Origin: Xiphias gladius
Taxonomy: Eukaryota > Chordata > Actinopteri > Istiophoriformes > Xiphiidae
NCBI RefSeq assembly: GCF_016859285.1
Contig: NC_053418.1
Coordinates: forward strand, 7,848,001 to 7,912,000
Direction of reading: 5' to 3'
DNA length: 64,000 nucleotides
Part shown: positions 13,080-27,109 of the stretch, piece by piece
Layout: every line of letters starts with the position of its first letter
Position numbering within the stretch: the first letter of the stretch is position 1
Program-made: the position numbers and the translations under genes
Notes under the pieces: generated by a model
The model's input: only the letters and a program-made list of their open reading frames with translations
Database searches by the model: none
Told to the model about the DNA's origin: nothing

Positions 13080-13730
13080 TGTATGAGTGATGGAAAAAAT
13101 AAAATAGCTTGAAAAACTTCAAAAGGACAAGAAGGCAGTCAGCCTTTCTAAGCTGTCTATGATGACGTAAGAATATTTTATGATATCTGTAATTTGGGGT
13201 CTTTGGGTTCTGAAAATAGCAACTTTAACTAACATTTTTGTTGCATTACACATAGCAAATTTTGCTACATAATTTAGTAGAATTATCGCCTTTCATACAG
13301 TATGCAGGTTTTCCTGTATTTTACAGTTCTCCAAATGGCTGATTGCCACAGACAAACAGCATGAATAATACCAAGGAATAAATCATATCCATTATAACAG
13401 TGAATCAATTCACACCACTAGCTTCTGGTCCATGCTTGATGATGACACGCACTTCAGCCTGGTGTTGCCATGACTTCACTATGTCATGGTGGACAAGGTG
13501 TAGGTAGTGAACCTTTTCTGTTCTGAGAAAGTTATTCTTGCCACAAAAGCAGAGGGAAAACCAGGCACTTAATTCCTGCTCAAAAACTCCCAGCTTTAAA
13601 ACAGTATGAAAATACAGCTCTTTAAGTGCATTGATGGGACATAATACAATTTATGCAAGGCATAAGCCTAATTTATCTCCTGTCTAATTGAATAACATAT
13701 TGAAGACAATGCCCAAGATCAGTATCTAAC

Positions 13731-13937
13731 CTCTGTGCCCGTCCTTGGATGCCCGTGTGGACAAGCTGCATCTGGCACAACATCTGGAGGTCATGTCTAA
13801 AATGGCCTAGTAAAGCACCCTGTCTATCTCCATGGCAGCTGCCACAAAACAACACCAACATCCCAAGACAGGTAATCAGGAAACAGTAGCGACTCCAGAG
13901 AAGTAGGAGTGAAGGAGGTGGGCACAGGGGCTATGAC
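13731..13937 (-). other. atosb: Candidate atosb leader exon
   Basis: On the minus strand an acceptor (TTTATTTCTCCTCAG) is followed by 207 nt and a donor (AGAG|GTTAGA). No frame is open through the whole block in a way that joins to MRHIHVE, so it is probably untranslated. It contains an ATG at 13,861 that would open an upstream ORF of about 60 codons. Its splicing is inferred from signals only. Confidence 0.4.
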
Positions 13938-14258
13938 CTGAGGAGAAATAAAAAGGTTGGTGGTTTGTCAGTGACAAAAGAAAGTTACTACATTGAGTTG
14001 ATGTGTAATGCACCACTTCAACAAAACTGATGACATTACACTTTTGACTGCATGCTTATTGAACATCTTAGATACATTTCTAAATATTAAAAAAAGTTTT
14101 GATTTGTTTTAAACATTAGAAGTTACATGAAACTTGATCAGGCAACCAGTTGGTCAATACACACGAAAAACATTATTTGTTTGCAAAAGACATTGAATAT
14201 ACAGTGGTCTGTATAGAGTGACTAGGATTAAGTCCTCATCCCGAGGGCTAAAACTAAC

Positions 14259-14445
14259 CAGAGGGGCGGAGTGTCAGTAATGCAGGAGGCTGTTGAGAGG
14301 AATTGTTTCTGCACTAGAATCGGACGCAACTCTACTGGGGCTCCCTCTGTGATTGGCTGACAGCCAGACACGCCCTCCTTGGTCACCTGAGCGTGGGGTG
14401 TGGCATGGCTGAGGCATCATGACAGGGTCATTCCACCCAGATTCC
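14259..14445 (-). other. atosb: Candidate atosb leader exon
   Basis: Minus-strand acceptor CTTTCTATCTCTTCAG and donor CTCTG|GTTAGT delimit 187 nt. One frame is open over most of it but hits a stop after joining the next candidate exon, so I treat it as untranslated. It could be alternative or absent in mature mRNA. Confidence 0.35.
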
Positions 14446-14546
14446 CTGAAGAGATAGAAAGACATAAAAACAAATCAAGTCAGTCGTCAGTCAGTTGCTT
14501 GTACTTCACCACTACTAGTTGTTAAAATGAAACTCTTCCTCCTGAA

Positions 14547-14550
<4 letters not shown>

Positions 14551-14618
<68 letters not shown>
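14551..14618. repeat. (CA)n microsatellite, about 34 units
   Basis: Uninterrupted CA dinucleotides, likely length-polymorphic. Confidence 0.97.
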
Positions 14619-14623
<5 letters not shown>

Positions 14624-15011
14624 GCAGATACACTAATACGCCCTTTTACCTGTCCACACTGGAGATGAAAGCAAAACCTGATGTTCAAACACAACAAGTT
14701 AGTCACTATTTAAGTCCGTTACTGAACTTGAAAAGAACAACACAAGAGACAAAATCGATCAAATAATCAAACCTGTTATCATTTAAGCATTCAACAAGTC
14801 AACTGAGGGAGAAATATTACTCTCATTCCATTTTATTTTCAATAATCAAATACTCCATTTTGAGTACAAAAATCAACACTCTGGGTTGAGGCTCAAACAT
14901 GGAGGAGCCACTTGTGGAGCACAGTGTTAATATATTTCATTGCTAATTTGGCAGTAAATGGTGCTAGGCCAAGAGAAGTGAGCCGACCCACTTGGACCAG
15001 AACTTGGGAAT

Positions 15012-15048
15012 GTGTGTGTGTGTGTGTGTGTGTGTGGGGGGGGGGGGG
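15012..15048. repeat. (TG)n followed by G-run
   Basis: A short TG tract runs directly into about a dozen G residues. Confidence 0.9.
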
Positions 15049-18000
15049 CACAGCGAGCAGTCGCCATGGCAACCAGCAGCCCAAGGATAACGGATCCTTT
15101 GTGTTTGGCAACAAAGGGGGAGCAAAAGAAGCAGAGCCAGAGAGAGAAGGTAGACGACTGGGCATGCTGGGGGGCAGGGGGAGACTTTAGATATTTTCTT
15201 GGAAGAGCATCTTTGCCAAACACAAGAAAAATGCTCTCCTCCATGATGTGCAAACAGCCGCCCATCAAAATTTCAACACACTGTGCTAAAGACCTGTGTT
15301 CTGTTAACCTAAGGCAGGCAAAAGAATTTCACTGAAGTACTTAGACATTTCCTCCAAAGCATGAAATGTAAAATGTGACAAATGGAGGAGTGTTGAAAAT
15401 AGCCGAGAAAGCTAATCTGACTAACACTCACCTGGCACACACATAAATCAGTAAAAAAGAGAAATACATTTAGTTCCCATTTAGACCTACATTAAGGCAA
15501 CTAGTTTCTTCACTTTCTTGTATTTTCTTTTGAATCATCCTGACGAAACAGTGATGACAGAAGAGATCCGTTGCGCACATAGAATTGATGACAAAGGCCT
15601 AAAAATCAAGAAAGAGGAAGGAAAAAAACTGGTAATGTAAATAATGAGTTGTTCATGGGCATTTTTAGCTAGATTGAAACACATCTGAAATGAATTCACT
15701 TACGGAACTTTAGGGGGTACTGAATAAAATCCCCAAATTGTTATACAAAAGCGTAATGATGTGTAAGGAAATAATACAGGGGGTATTACTTACCTAGCTG
15801 CACTCTAAGTGACCTGTGGCAGGTATTTAAATTGCTCGGCTGACAAATAGTGTTTATATGAGCATATATATTGTGTTTCATAGCTTTTCTCCAAACAAAT
15901 TCTCCATTCATTTGGGACAATACGGTCCTCAACTTGAACAGCAAAGGAGTCATTATCTATCAAAGATGACACAAGAAGGAGAGGGATCCAGACAGGATGA
16001 CATAAAAGGGGAAATAGAGAAAGACGTATCCTTCACTCCTCCATATATATTATAACCTGATTATATACAACTGCAGTATGATGGTATATCATCAGGTAAT
16101 CGTGCTTTCCTATCACAGCCCACAAAGAATCATATGGAGACAATGTCAGGAGTGAAACCTTTGTCAACTGTAATTACTCACCTGACATATGGTCGCTATG
16201 GAGTTACACAATGCTACCTTTGGGAAAAACCAGAGTGCGCAGTCTTACGCACAAACATAAGTGCCACTCCCAAATTTGACCACAAAACATCATTTTACAA
16301 TAGTGAAGACGTGCAGGGGGAAAAATAAAAAAATAAATTAAAAAAAAAAATAAAAAAATAAAAAAAAATCAAGAAGATGGGCAAGGTTTAGAGTTTTTTT
16401 TTTTTTTTTTAACTTTACAAAACAACAACAACAAAAAACAATCTAAAATAAATAACAAGCTAGTATTCTAACATTCATTGCCTGAATGCCATGAAATTGC
16501 CTCTGCTTTTCCTACTGGAATATGAACAGGAAGGAAAACTGCAATGTCTCTATAGGTTCTGAAAACAAGAGTCATATATCAACTGCTGCCCAAGCCAGGA
16601 CATTTGGAAGACAAGTACTGTAAATCAAGACATTTGATTATTTTGCTGATACTCAGGGTTGGGGCCACTCTAAGGCCAAACCAGAACTGTCCCAGTCAAA
16701 CAGGGATATCTGATTTATTTCACTACCAAGTCAAATGACAAAAGATAGGCAGCATGACTTATGAATATGAGTTCATTCAACACAATACAAGGAATCACCT
16801 CCTCTTGTTTTGTCCCTCCGAGGACAGGTGGAGTCTCCTGAGCCAGTGCCCAGTGGCGGACACAGGGAGTGGGGGATGGGGAAGAATGGGAGAGGAGTCA
16901 GCAATGAATATTTATAGTTATTGCCTGTGTCGGAGCTCACTGGAAGCACCCAAAGGCTCAGTGTTAGGTCCCACTTGATTCCAGACCTTATTTTGAACTA
17001 GCTGAGCAGGAGGCTGGCAGAGGCTTCCCAACCCTTTTCAGGCTCGATCCAGGAGCCAGCAGAGGAGGGGAGACACTCCGGCTTCACCCAAAGAAAGGCT
17101 TCAGGTTGCTGGGCGTGTGTGCCAGCTGAGACTTAAGAAATTAAGAACTCTTAAATACTCTTAACTGGACCGATTTCCCCAATATGGGGAAAATATGACA
17201 AATTTGATCTTATCCACATAAAACCATTACGTTGTCCCCTTTAAAGCTATCGCTAATAGCTTTTGCTAAAAATTCATCTCAAATTTCCTTGACTAAATGC
17301 TGCCAACATGAAGCATGAAGATGCAACACATCATTGGCAGGTCAGGTGCAATGTCAATGCGACATCTTTAGCATCACTAGAAGTGGACCAGCGGGCAATC
17401 ATTCAGAAAGAGAAAGAGCAAGAGTAGAAATGGTGAGATGCCTAATAAAGGAAAGAGAAACACCTGACAAGAATACAACAGCCAGACAGAGAGAGAGAGA
17501 GAGAGAGAGAGGATGGGGGGGGGGGGAGACAGAGACTACTGTCAAGCCATAGACCTTGATTAAAGTATAAATACAGCAGGAACAAATACAGCTTAACAGT
17601 GTGAGGGCCAACTGAGAGTGTTCATACAGTACATAAACCGGCAGTTTGGAGACTTGTAAGCTCGCAGCCTAAAAACTAAACCGTACCAAATGGCAGCCAT
17701 CTGTGCATATTGGTGAACGTTTTCAGATTTAAAAAAAACAAAAAACCTTTAATGTCACCAGAACCCTCTTCTGGAGAGTCATTTCTTAAAAATGGTACAG
17801 TGTGCAAATGATTACCTCAGCAAAGAAGCTGCACGGTGGAATGTACCTTATATGATTCTACCCAGAAAACAGTATTTAGTAAAATAATAAGACTTAACAT
17901 CAGAGCTATAATTAAAAAGGCTCAAAACTATTTTTGGCAGGGAAGAAACCCACATTCATAACTAATGCTTTAACTCCGGCTCATCATGTTTTACTTGGTC

Positions 18001-19160
18001 ACATTTTAGGGGTAGGTTTTATTTGCATGCATAAAGGAAGAGGAAAGACATATTAGAAAAAAAAACCAAAAACATTTTGGAAAACAATGACACAGAAAAA
18101 CCGTAAAAATTAACGACCTAATGTTATGAAGACCCCATAAAGTGGTGTAAAGGACTAATGAGACCATTAGAAAAAAATATTAAAAAAAACAAGTCCAGTT
18201 TGCCTTGGCCCAGGCTTAGCTCTGGATTAAAATGAAAGTAGACTGAGTCATGCTTACAAAAACATTCAAACTGAATTAGCTAATAAATCAAATCTGGGAA
18301 ATGATTTTAAAACAGCAATAAATAGGAAAATGAGAGGGGACAGTGAAAGGATAACTTCTGTCTATTTATTTACTACCATGATGCACAGCAGAAAATAAAG
18401 GAAATTACCATTCTAACAATACCATTATGGTGACTGTCTTTCTGGGGGATTTTGTTTGCAGTCTAAAACCTGTTCTGGCTACTCTGTTTTGTTACTGTGG
18501 ACTAAAATCAAAGCTAAGACTCTAGGTTCACAATAGAATCCCGACCTAAGGAACAGAGTCAAAACCACTAGCACTCTTACTCACAGTCACGGATAAGGAC
18601 TGAGGGCAGAGGGCAGAGGGCTCAGCATGTTTAATTTGAGACATACCTGTATTATGGAGCTTAAACATTTTGTTCAGAAGATGGTCATATCCTTCAAGGA
18701 GCATATTTAGCTGCTGAGGTGTGGTGAAATATGTGCAAGTCTGTATGTACATAAGAATGCATAAACGCCTGCACTTAAGCGCCATTGTATGTCAGTGTGA
18801 GTGTGTGAGCACCCTTAAGGCCAAGGAAGACTGTGGTCATGGGGTCAAAGGCTAAGAGTCTTGGGTCAGATGACTTATAGCACATCAGGAGGTGCAGAGG
18901 AATTTCATTTCATTATCATGAGAGAGGTGGTGTTACGAGTGCCGGTAAAAGTCTAACACAAAACGCAAACAAAGTGCTGATCTACATGTATCTGCGCACT
19001 GCACATTGGATCGGTTCCACTGCCTATTAAGAGCTTGTTAGACTGAGACGCATCGGTTGGAGCATCAGTGTGTTAAGCAAAAACATCTGCATAACCGGCC
19101 AAAGTACACTTAAGACCCTGTGAACGGTCTAAACTTTGAAAAGCTGCACATAGGTGGAAT

Positions 19161-19163
<3 letters not shown>

Positions 19164-19206
<43 letters not shown>
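19164..19206. repeat. (AC)n microsatellite
   Basis: About 21 uninterrupted AC units. Confidence 0.95.
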
Positions 19207-19208
<2 letters not shown>

Positions 19209-21029
19209 AGTAAAAACAAACGTTCAATTAGGAGGTATTCTGACGGCGCGGACCTAGAAAACAGCTCTCAGTAAAATGCATGGAAGTGAAGTGGGGAGAG
19301 TTCACAGCCAGCACCTATCCTTAGAAAATACCCCGACATTTGGCCTGTATACATTCATCACAACACCCAGATGACGCATGCATGTGTGAACACACAGAAA
19401 CACAGACACACAGAATTCATAGTGCCATCACTTTCTCTCTTTCAGCAATCAAAAAAATGTAACACAGGAGGAATACAACCAGCATTTACAGTAACTCTTT
19501 ACTGGGGTTTGTTTACAATCCTTGCAACAGATACAGCCTCTGCATAACTCACATTTTTTCCCTATATGCTCTTTAACAAGAGCACAGAGGAAAAACAAGG
19601 TGTAAAAACTAATATATAATATAATAATAATACATAAAAAACTAAATATAAAACACTAATACTGCGTGTTGTCTTTTAATTTCTTCCATATTATTCATTT
19701 TCATTCATTCAGTCCAACGCAGAGATGTGTCCGATTTAAAAACTTTCTACATGATCAACTTTCCCAGCGTTCTCCTTTAATATAACAATGAGTTTAGTGG
19801 CAGGGGCAGATATAGCCTTCAGAGAGGATATTGGACTCCAGTTTAGTGCCAGAGTAACCAAAACAAAAACGAGGCTGTGAGTCTGAGCTTGTGTTTCATG
19901 AACTAACAAAAACATACCTATTCGTCATGAAAGGTAACATTCTATTAAATGTCCCTCTTTTAAGATGCAGTTGGCAACTGTATTAGTAAACAACAGAATC
20001 ACCCGATAACCACATTTTGAAAAATGTAAAAAGACTTGCTACATGTTGGCTTAATTACTTGCAGACACACTTGTCAATGCCCTGACTACACCCTTAAAAG
20101 AGAGAAGGGAGAACTTGCGAGCATTTGGATTTTGGATGGGGTTAATTCTCCATGTTAGAGTATGTGATATTACTTCTTTTCAATCCGTGACATAAACTAT
20201 CTAGTCTTGAGTGGCCATTTCTGAAAACCCTAATCTGTAGCTGCTCAGCTGCACTCTGCCCCCCACCCCCGTGTCCTGAGCCCATCCTTTACACTCAGCC
20301 TATAGCAGAAGTGTGATGGCGTCAGTACGAGGTTAGCAGCCTCCCAAAATGCCTCGATTGTCTCATCAACTTTTAGCGGGACCCCACCCGAGTTACTCCC
20401 AGGCCTGCGTCTGGAGGCTGATAACACTCACACGTGCACACAATGTATGTACACATTCCCCAACACGAAAAGTTGCTGAGTGCTCCTGCAGACAACCACC
20501 TGTTGATTGGATTTCAGGAGCCATCTACAGTTTGGAAATCTGATGTCACTGTGCACAAGGGGGATCAAATGACAGCTGACCGTGTCTGTGTGTGAGTGTG
20601 TTTGTGAGTGTCAGACAAAAGACAGAAGACAGGAAGCAGCAAAGAAAGACAAAATGCGCAGAAGGAGAGAGGTAAAGTTGATTGAAACTGACAAGCCTCT
20701 GAGCAAGACAGTGTTACACCAAAACACGCATACAGTACTCAGGCTGGGGAGTTATGGCAGTCTAAACTAAGCTGGCTCAGTGACATAGTTGCTGAGAATG
20801 CTGTTTGACACGGGGTCCCTTTCTGTCTCTCCCTCCCTCCCTCTGTCTATATGTCTGCCTGCCTATCTGTCTGTCAGCCTCCCTTTCATGTAGCCATTTT
20901 AGGAGACGTTGAGTCACCCGAGCCCAGCTGCCAATATGACAGCAATCAACGTGAGCAACATTAGTACCCTTGACTTGACAGCAGGAGAACTTGTGACACT
21001 CACCCTCTTAGAAAGATGGAGTTTATCTC

Positions 21030-21680
21030 ACCGCCTCATTCTTTGTCTCCCCTTCCTTCCTCTATTTCGTCTGGTTGCTGGATAGGTGACTCTGCTGCCT
21101 TTTTCTGTCTCTCCCCTTCCACTGGGTCAGACTGCCCTGTTGCTTTCTCTCGACACTCCGGTTTGTTGTCTCTCTTTGCTTCCTTCCTCCTGAATAGGTG
21201 GTGTTGAGAAAGACGGAGAAAAGTCAAGTTGTTCTGCCTCCCTCCGCTTGTTTTGTCAGGATGCCCATTAGCCTGTACTAGTTCTCACACTCTCTCTCTC
21301 TTGTTTTCTTCCTGTCTATCTCTCTTCACCCTCAGTCACACATATACACAAATCAAGAACCCACCAGCAACTCTCACTCCCCACCCGTCTTGCTCTTTCC
21401 CTCCCTCTCCTTTTTTTCTCTCACGCTCCCCCCGCCCTCTTTCTTCTTTTCTCTCATTCGCGCCCCTCCAAAATATCTTGAATACAAAAGCCACTTCACA
21501 TGCTAGCATTGCCCCTTTCCTCTCCTCCCATTCCTTCTCTTCCTCACCCTCTCCTCTCTTCCTCTATCTACTCTCAGGCCCCTCCTTTCAACCCTTTCTC
21601 GTAATCCTACCCTCTCTCTCCCCCTCTCTCTCTCTCTCTCTCTCTGCCTCTGTGTTCTCGTTATGTCTGTTTCCTCTCAG
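21030..21680. repeat. Pyrimidine-rich low-complexity tract
   Basis: About 650 bp dominated by C and T on the plus strand, with a (CT)n core near 21,612-21,646. On the transcribed orientation of atosb it is purine-rich. ORFs inside it are composition artefacts. Confidence 0.85.
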
Positions 21681-22258
21681 CTGATAGAGCAAGGTGTGCA
21701 TTGCTCACTCAGCAGTGAAGGCATACAGGGAAGAGAAAGGGGGGGGCATTGCCAGCTGATTGGCTAGAGAAAAGGGGGGTCAGCTGTAGTGGCTGAGTTC
21801 CTGATTGGCCAGGTGAAGGGAGTGAAGGGGGGGGGGGCTGAAACCCTGCCCACTTGCTCCTGCTCGTCCTCTTCTGCGGTAGTAAAGAACCAGACTAAAG
21901 AGCACTTTCCCCAAACACTGTGTGTGTGTGTGTGTTAAATTCGTGTCCTTGACAGCTTAAAGCACGTTTTGTGTACAGTGTTAAACTTGTGTAATCTCTT
22001 CCCATAGTGTGCCAGCCACAGTGTGCAGTTGTGTGCCTGTGTGTGTGTGTTACAGAATAACACTTAATAAAAAGGAGTTATGCCTCAGAGAATAAAGATA
22101 CAAACATCTATGCAGTTCACCTGCCCCCTTCCTTTACCGTCTTATTCTCTCACACACGCAAAGGGACTCAGTGTGAAGCATGAAATGAAATGGAGTACAG
22201 ATAGAGAATAAAGTGCATGTGAAGAAGTTTATCAGCTGAGTACCAGGAGCAGCCCTCA

Positions 22259-22260
<2 letters not shown>

Positions 22261-22327
<67 letters not shown>
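22261..22327. repeat. (TG)n microsatellite
   Basis: About 33 uninterrupted TG units. Confidence 0.97.
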
Positions 22328-22329
<2 letters not shown>

Positions 22330-22455
22330 CTTGCCATCTGTGAGCTAATAAGGAACAGCATGTCAACTAGGCAAGAACTATTTTGAACAGAGTGGTGTGG
22401 TTAAAGTACACGCAGTGCAAGCAAGTGCATCACACACTTGCGTGTGTTCTCTCAC

Positions 22456-22466
<11 letters not shown>

Positions 22467-22489
<23 letters not shown>
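22467..22489. repeat. Short (AC)n microsatellite
   Basis: About 11 AC units after a (CT)n stretch. Confidence 0.9.
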
Positions 22490-23587
22490 ATGGGTGGTGT
22501 CGCATAGCTTAATGTGTGATTTGGGGTTATTTAAAATAAGATGACTTTAAAAGTTATGTCACTCTAACATTAGGTTAAGTAAACAAATGATCATGAAAAA
22601 AGGTTTAGACAGCATACTTTGCTCAGAAGAAGAAATAGGTATTTGCAACATCTGTAATCACAAAATAAGTAGAAATGCAGTTTCTGGTATTCATGACATC
22701 AAGAAAACTACCTTGCTACACTTTAACATCTGTAAGGTTGGTTGTGAACTGCATTTAAAAACTCATACAGATAGTAACATATTTGTAGGCAGGATGTGAA
22801 GTTACCTGCAGCCACCGGACCAAATGCTGTAAATATTGGCCTCCACACTTGCACTCCAGTAGCCTAATTAATCGATTAAACATTTTGCCTGAAAAATGAA
22901 AAATTCCCATCAGAATTTCCCAGAGCAAACCGTGGCGCATTTCAATTACTTGTGCTTATGGGACCAACAATCTGAAACCCCAAATATATTCCATTTATTT
23001 CACATAGTTTCAAATAAGACAAATAAAAAAAAATACTTCTTAAGATTTGAGAGGGAATGTTTAGTTTATGTGATTGAAAATTGACTGAAATGATGCATCA
23101 AATAACAAAACATCTGCAGATTTTTTTTTCTGCTGAGGACAACTTGATGAATCAACTAACTGCTTCAGCTCTAAATGCATGTCCTTGTACATGAACGCAG
23201 TACGCATTGATCTGTGAGGGCGGATGTCACACTTGTTTTCTTGAGTGTGTGTGAACAGTAAAAGTGCGCAGAGAGGAGGTTTGGAAAAACAAGACACGTC
23301 TTCAGCTACATACCTCCAAATATAGAGATGTGGGGATAGGGGAGAGAGGGGAGGGGGTGGTAGAAGAGGCATAGAAGACAGAGACAGCAAGAAAGACAGA
23401 GGAAGATAAAGTGACAGGGGAAGACTGGAATCAGACAAGGTTTCTGTTGTCAAACAGGCCCAGCTCCTACTTTTGACAGCAAAGCTTGCAAAAAATAACA
23501 AAAACAAAAAACAAATATTATAATAATGGGGACTTTCTGCTTGCAAGCAGCACTTGCATTTAGGATCTTGTGTTTCAGCACACACAA

Positions 23588-23589
<2 letters not shown>

Positions 23590-23683
<94 letters not shown>
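23590..23683. repeat. (AC)n microsatellite, longest in the window
   Basis: About 47 uninterrupted AC units. Confidence 0.97.
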
Positions 23684-23685
<2 letters not shown>

Positions 23686-26600
23686 CTGTACCTTTAAGAG
23701 CCCATGTTGTCTTCCATATTTGGGGAAAAAAAGGGTGTGTCTTCTCTATTAAGACCCTCCTCCATTCAAGGGCACTCTGAGTGCAGCTGAGGAGAAAGAA
23801 GCATTGAAAACACACACTCAATCACATTCCATCAAACACATGCACTGATGCAATGCCGATGGGCGAGCATGGCAGTGTTTGTTTTGACCTGTTCTGTCTA
23901 TATGACTACAACAGGGTAGGATTTTCAATCATGGCATGTGAAACACTGTGTTACACACACAGACACATGCCTTGTTTTTCGAGGCCTCTCAAAGTGACAC
24001 CAGCTGTGTTTTTTTTTTTTTTTTTTGGGGGGGGGCGCTACCCACCACCTCTAAACAGTCACAGCCTTGAAAAACTGAGGAACTTCAATTTTGTCTCGAA
24101 CAGCCCAAAACCTTCTTGAGACAACCAGTTAGTCACAGTTTTAAATGACCAGTCTTAAATATCGAATACAAGGTCCAATTCAGTCCTCCCTCTCATGGAG
24201 GGAGAGAACAAAAGGAGAGGGGGGAGAGGGGGAGGTGGAGGAAGGGTGGGAAAGGAAAGTGTGTGTATGTGTCTGTGTGTGTTTGGGGGGGGTGGCTGTG
24301 TAATACCGAGCATGTTTAAAGAGGCGTGGATCGCCCCATGTGTTGGTGTCTGTGTCTACTGGCATCTAGGAGGGTGTGTTAGTAGCACACACATGGAGAC
24401 GTATGTGTGTTTAAGAGGTGTGCGTCTCCATGACGAGTGTGTGCTGAAAGCAAGCGGCAATTTGCAGAAGCAATTTTTACGGCTAATATTTTACGAGGAA
24501 ATTACATGAGGTGGCGTGTTGGCTTGCTGTTTCAGATCCATTTGAAATTTGTGATGCAATGCGGTTGGTTTTACTGCAACATCTAAGTGAATTATTATGT
24601 GTAATGAATGAGACAGAAAAATTGTAGGAAGGCTGATGTTGACAGTGACAAGCATCAGTGTGTGAAAATCCCCTTTTGTCCCCCTTTGAGCTGTCAAGCA
24701 TAAATTAAAGCCATTTCGTTTTTTTTAAATAAACATGACACCCTTCCCATTTCCAGTGCTACACAATTGACAGGATTAAAATATTAAGTGCACATTTAAA
24801 ACTGGCTTTCTCACTCAAACAGCACATGCTTTTTGTCTTGGTCTTCATTTTTCTATTTTTAACAGCCTCAGTTATGTATCACCACATGGTAATAACATTA
24901 TAACATAACATTAACTGCTTTCTATTTTCAACATTTCAGCATTTATTTCTCTGCAGAGCAGTGTCCTGTACGGTCCACTTTCTTTCTTCAGGCAACTGGA
25001 TTTTACAGTAGAACAGGATGCTTACCTGTCAGGTTAACTGCTAAAACCCCAGAACCAAAACTTTATCATTATCAGATAGCCAGTTCCTGTAGATTTTTTC
25101 CCTCCCAGGGTGGTTTCTTTATATTTACATTTCAAAAGCAGTGTTAACAATTCGGTGAGATGAACTCTCCTTGGAAGGGTATGTTTGACCAGCTGCCTGT
25201 TGATAAATACACTCACAAAGCTGAAAAGAGACAAAGAGCATATTTAAGTATAATCTTTTAACTTTACTGCTCAGGGAAAAATTGTGTGTGTGTGTGCATT
25301 TGTGTGTGTGTGTAAGTGCGTACTTTGCTCTTTTTGCCATTTAAGCAAATTAAATATATTAAGTTAAATATATCTGACCAATAAAAACCCAAATGGTTTT
25401 TGCTTTATTATGTCAGAATCAGGGTTAAAGATGTGATTTGGTGTTAGGTTCAATTTGGGCAGATGCAGCAAACAGACATTCCTGAACACAGACTTTTTGT
25501 TAGTCCATTTTAAACACTGGACTGTCCAAATAAAGCATTTCTGAAATAAATTTTGTTTGTTTTTCCATTACCAAATATGTCTCTCTATCTACTTCTGCAA
25601 ACATTTCCACTCTTCATTTATTACTCCAATATGTAGCAGCACTGTGACATGACTAGATTCTGCAAACGTGGAAAATTTTCTTTTGTGTATCCTGTTATCT
25701 GATTAAATTTCCTCATTGTTTGGTTTAATCCAGTTGATGTCACACAATCCATCACCAAATATTAAGTAAAATTTTCCAATATGTAAGTTTACCAAACTGA
25801 TCCACACCTTTCACCATTTTTCGTCATGATTTTGTTATTTTTTTCAATCTAATTTTATAGAAATAAATCAACCTGTAGTAGCTGATATGTGTGGAAGAGT
25901 GTGGCACCCTGAGTCTTGGTGACAGGCCGGGCCAGCTCAGAGGATGGAATGTTCCAGAGAAATATGCTGCCTATTCGTGGAGGACAGGAAATAAAGCCCT
26001 CTCTCTCTCTTTCTTTCTCTCTCTCTCTCCCCCTCTCTACTTCTTCACCCTGAATTCAGCTGCCTGTCTTTTCACCTATCTCTCCCTCTGTAACACCACC
26101 TCTTTGTCTAAGTGTGTTTCTTCCCCTCCTCCCCTCCCCTGGCCTTTGGGTATTTTTTTTTTTTTTGTGCATCTTCCTTCAGCTTAAAATCAATTCCTTT
26201 TTTCCCCTTTCATGCTTGGGGAACTCGCACAGCGTGGTGTTGCACCACTGAGACTGGTAGCGGCTGAAAGTAGTCTAGCTTTCCATCTGGGCAGTGAAAG
26301 GAAAATGAAAAATAAAAATCACTTTCTTTGCTATGTAGCTCACTAATACCTAACCAGGAAATACTGTCACTGTTTAACCAGCCAACCTGACTGATGACTG
26401 GTTACTTGCCAAAGTGGATGGTGGAGAAAATTACAATAGCAGCTAGAGCTCATTTATACCCACATTTTTTTTTAAAGGTGTCTGACCATTTCACAACAGG
26501 AGAGTAAGTGGAACATTAGGAAAAACAAAGCACAACTTAAGAACGAGTGTTAACCTAAAGTAAAAGACCAGTGAAGCTTGCACATGTGCATGTTTATAAA

Positions 26601-27109
26601 CACAAACATACAGAGAGTGGCTCTTCCATTTTGGTTTGGGGGATGTTACAGGGTTAAGGGTAGAGCGAGGTCCAGCTAGGGTTAATCCTGACATCAGTCC
26701 AACACAAACACACACAAACACACACGCTTGCGGTCGTTAAGCAGCAGTTAATAATGAGCAGCTTTGGTACCATACGAGTTGCTGCTCTGTGTTTGAGCCA
26801 AAAGCAGGGCTGTGCACACTATATTTGCAACTATAAACATGAACCAGAATCCAAATAGGCAACTTGACAAAACACAAACAACCTAAAAAAAATTGGACAC
26901 TGATTCAGTATGTGCTATTATTTAATGTTGACATGATTATCCGCATGAAAATATGATACTGACTTGTTTGTTTTAGCAAATATCCAATCCAGGCGGCACA
27001 TAAATGTGTCATTTAAAGAGTATAATTAGCTCACTTGGTATAACTTTGTCTTTCAAAATGCCTCAAAATGCAATTTGAGGGTAAATTGGGGGGTTTGGGG
27101 AAAGTCTAC

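Noticed and set aside
14515-14766. His-Thr and Cys-Val repeat ORFs at (CA)n tracts here and at 22.3, 23.6 and 41.4 kb
   Set aside because: Pure dinucleotide translation, not genes.
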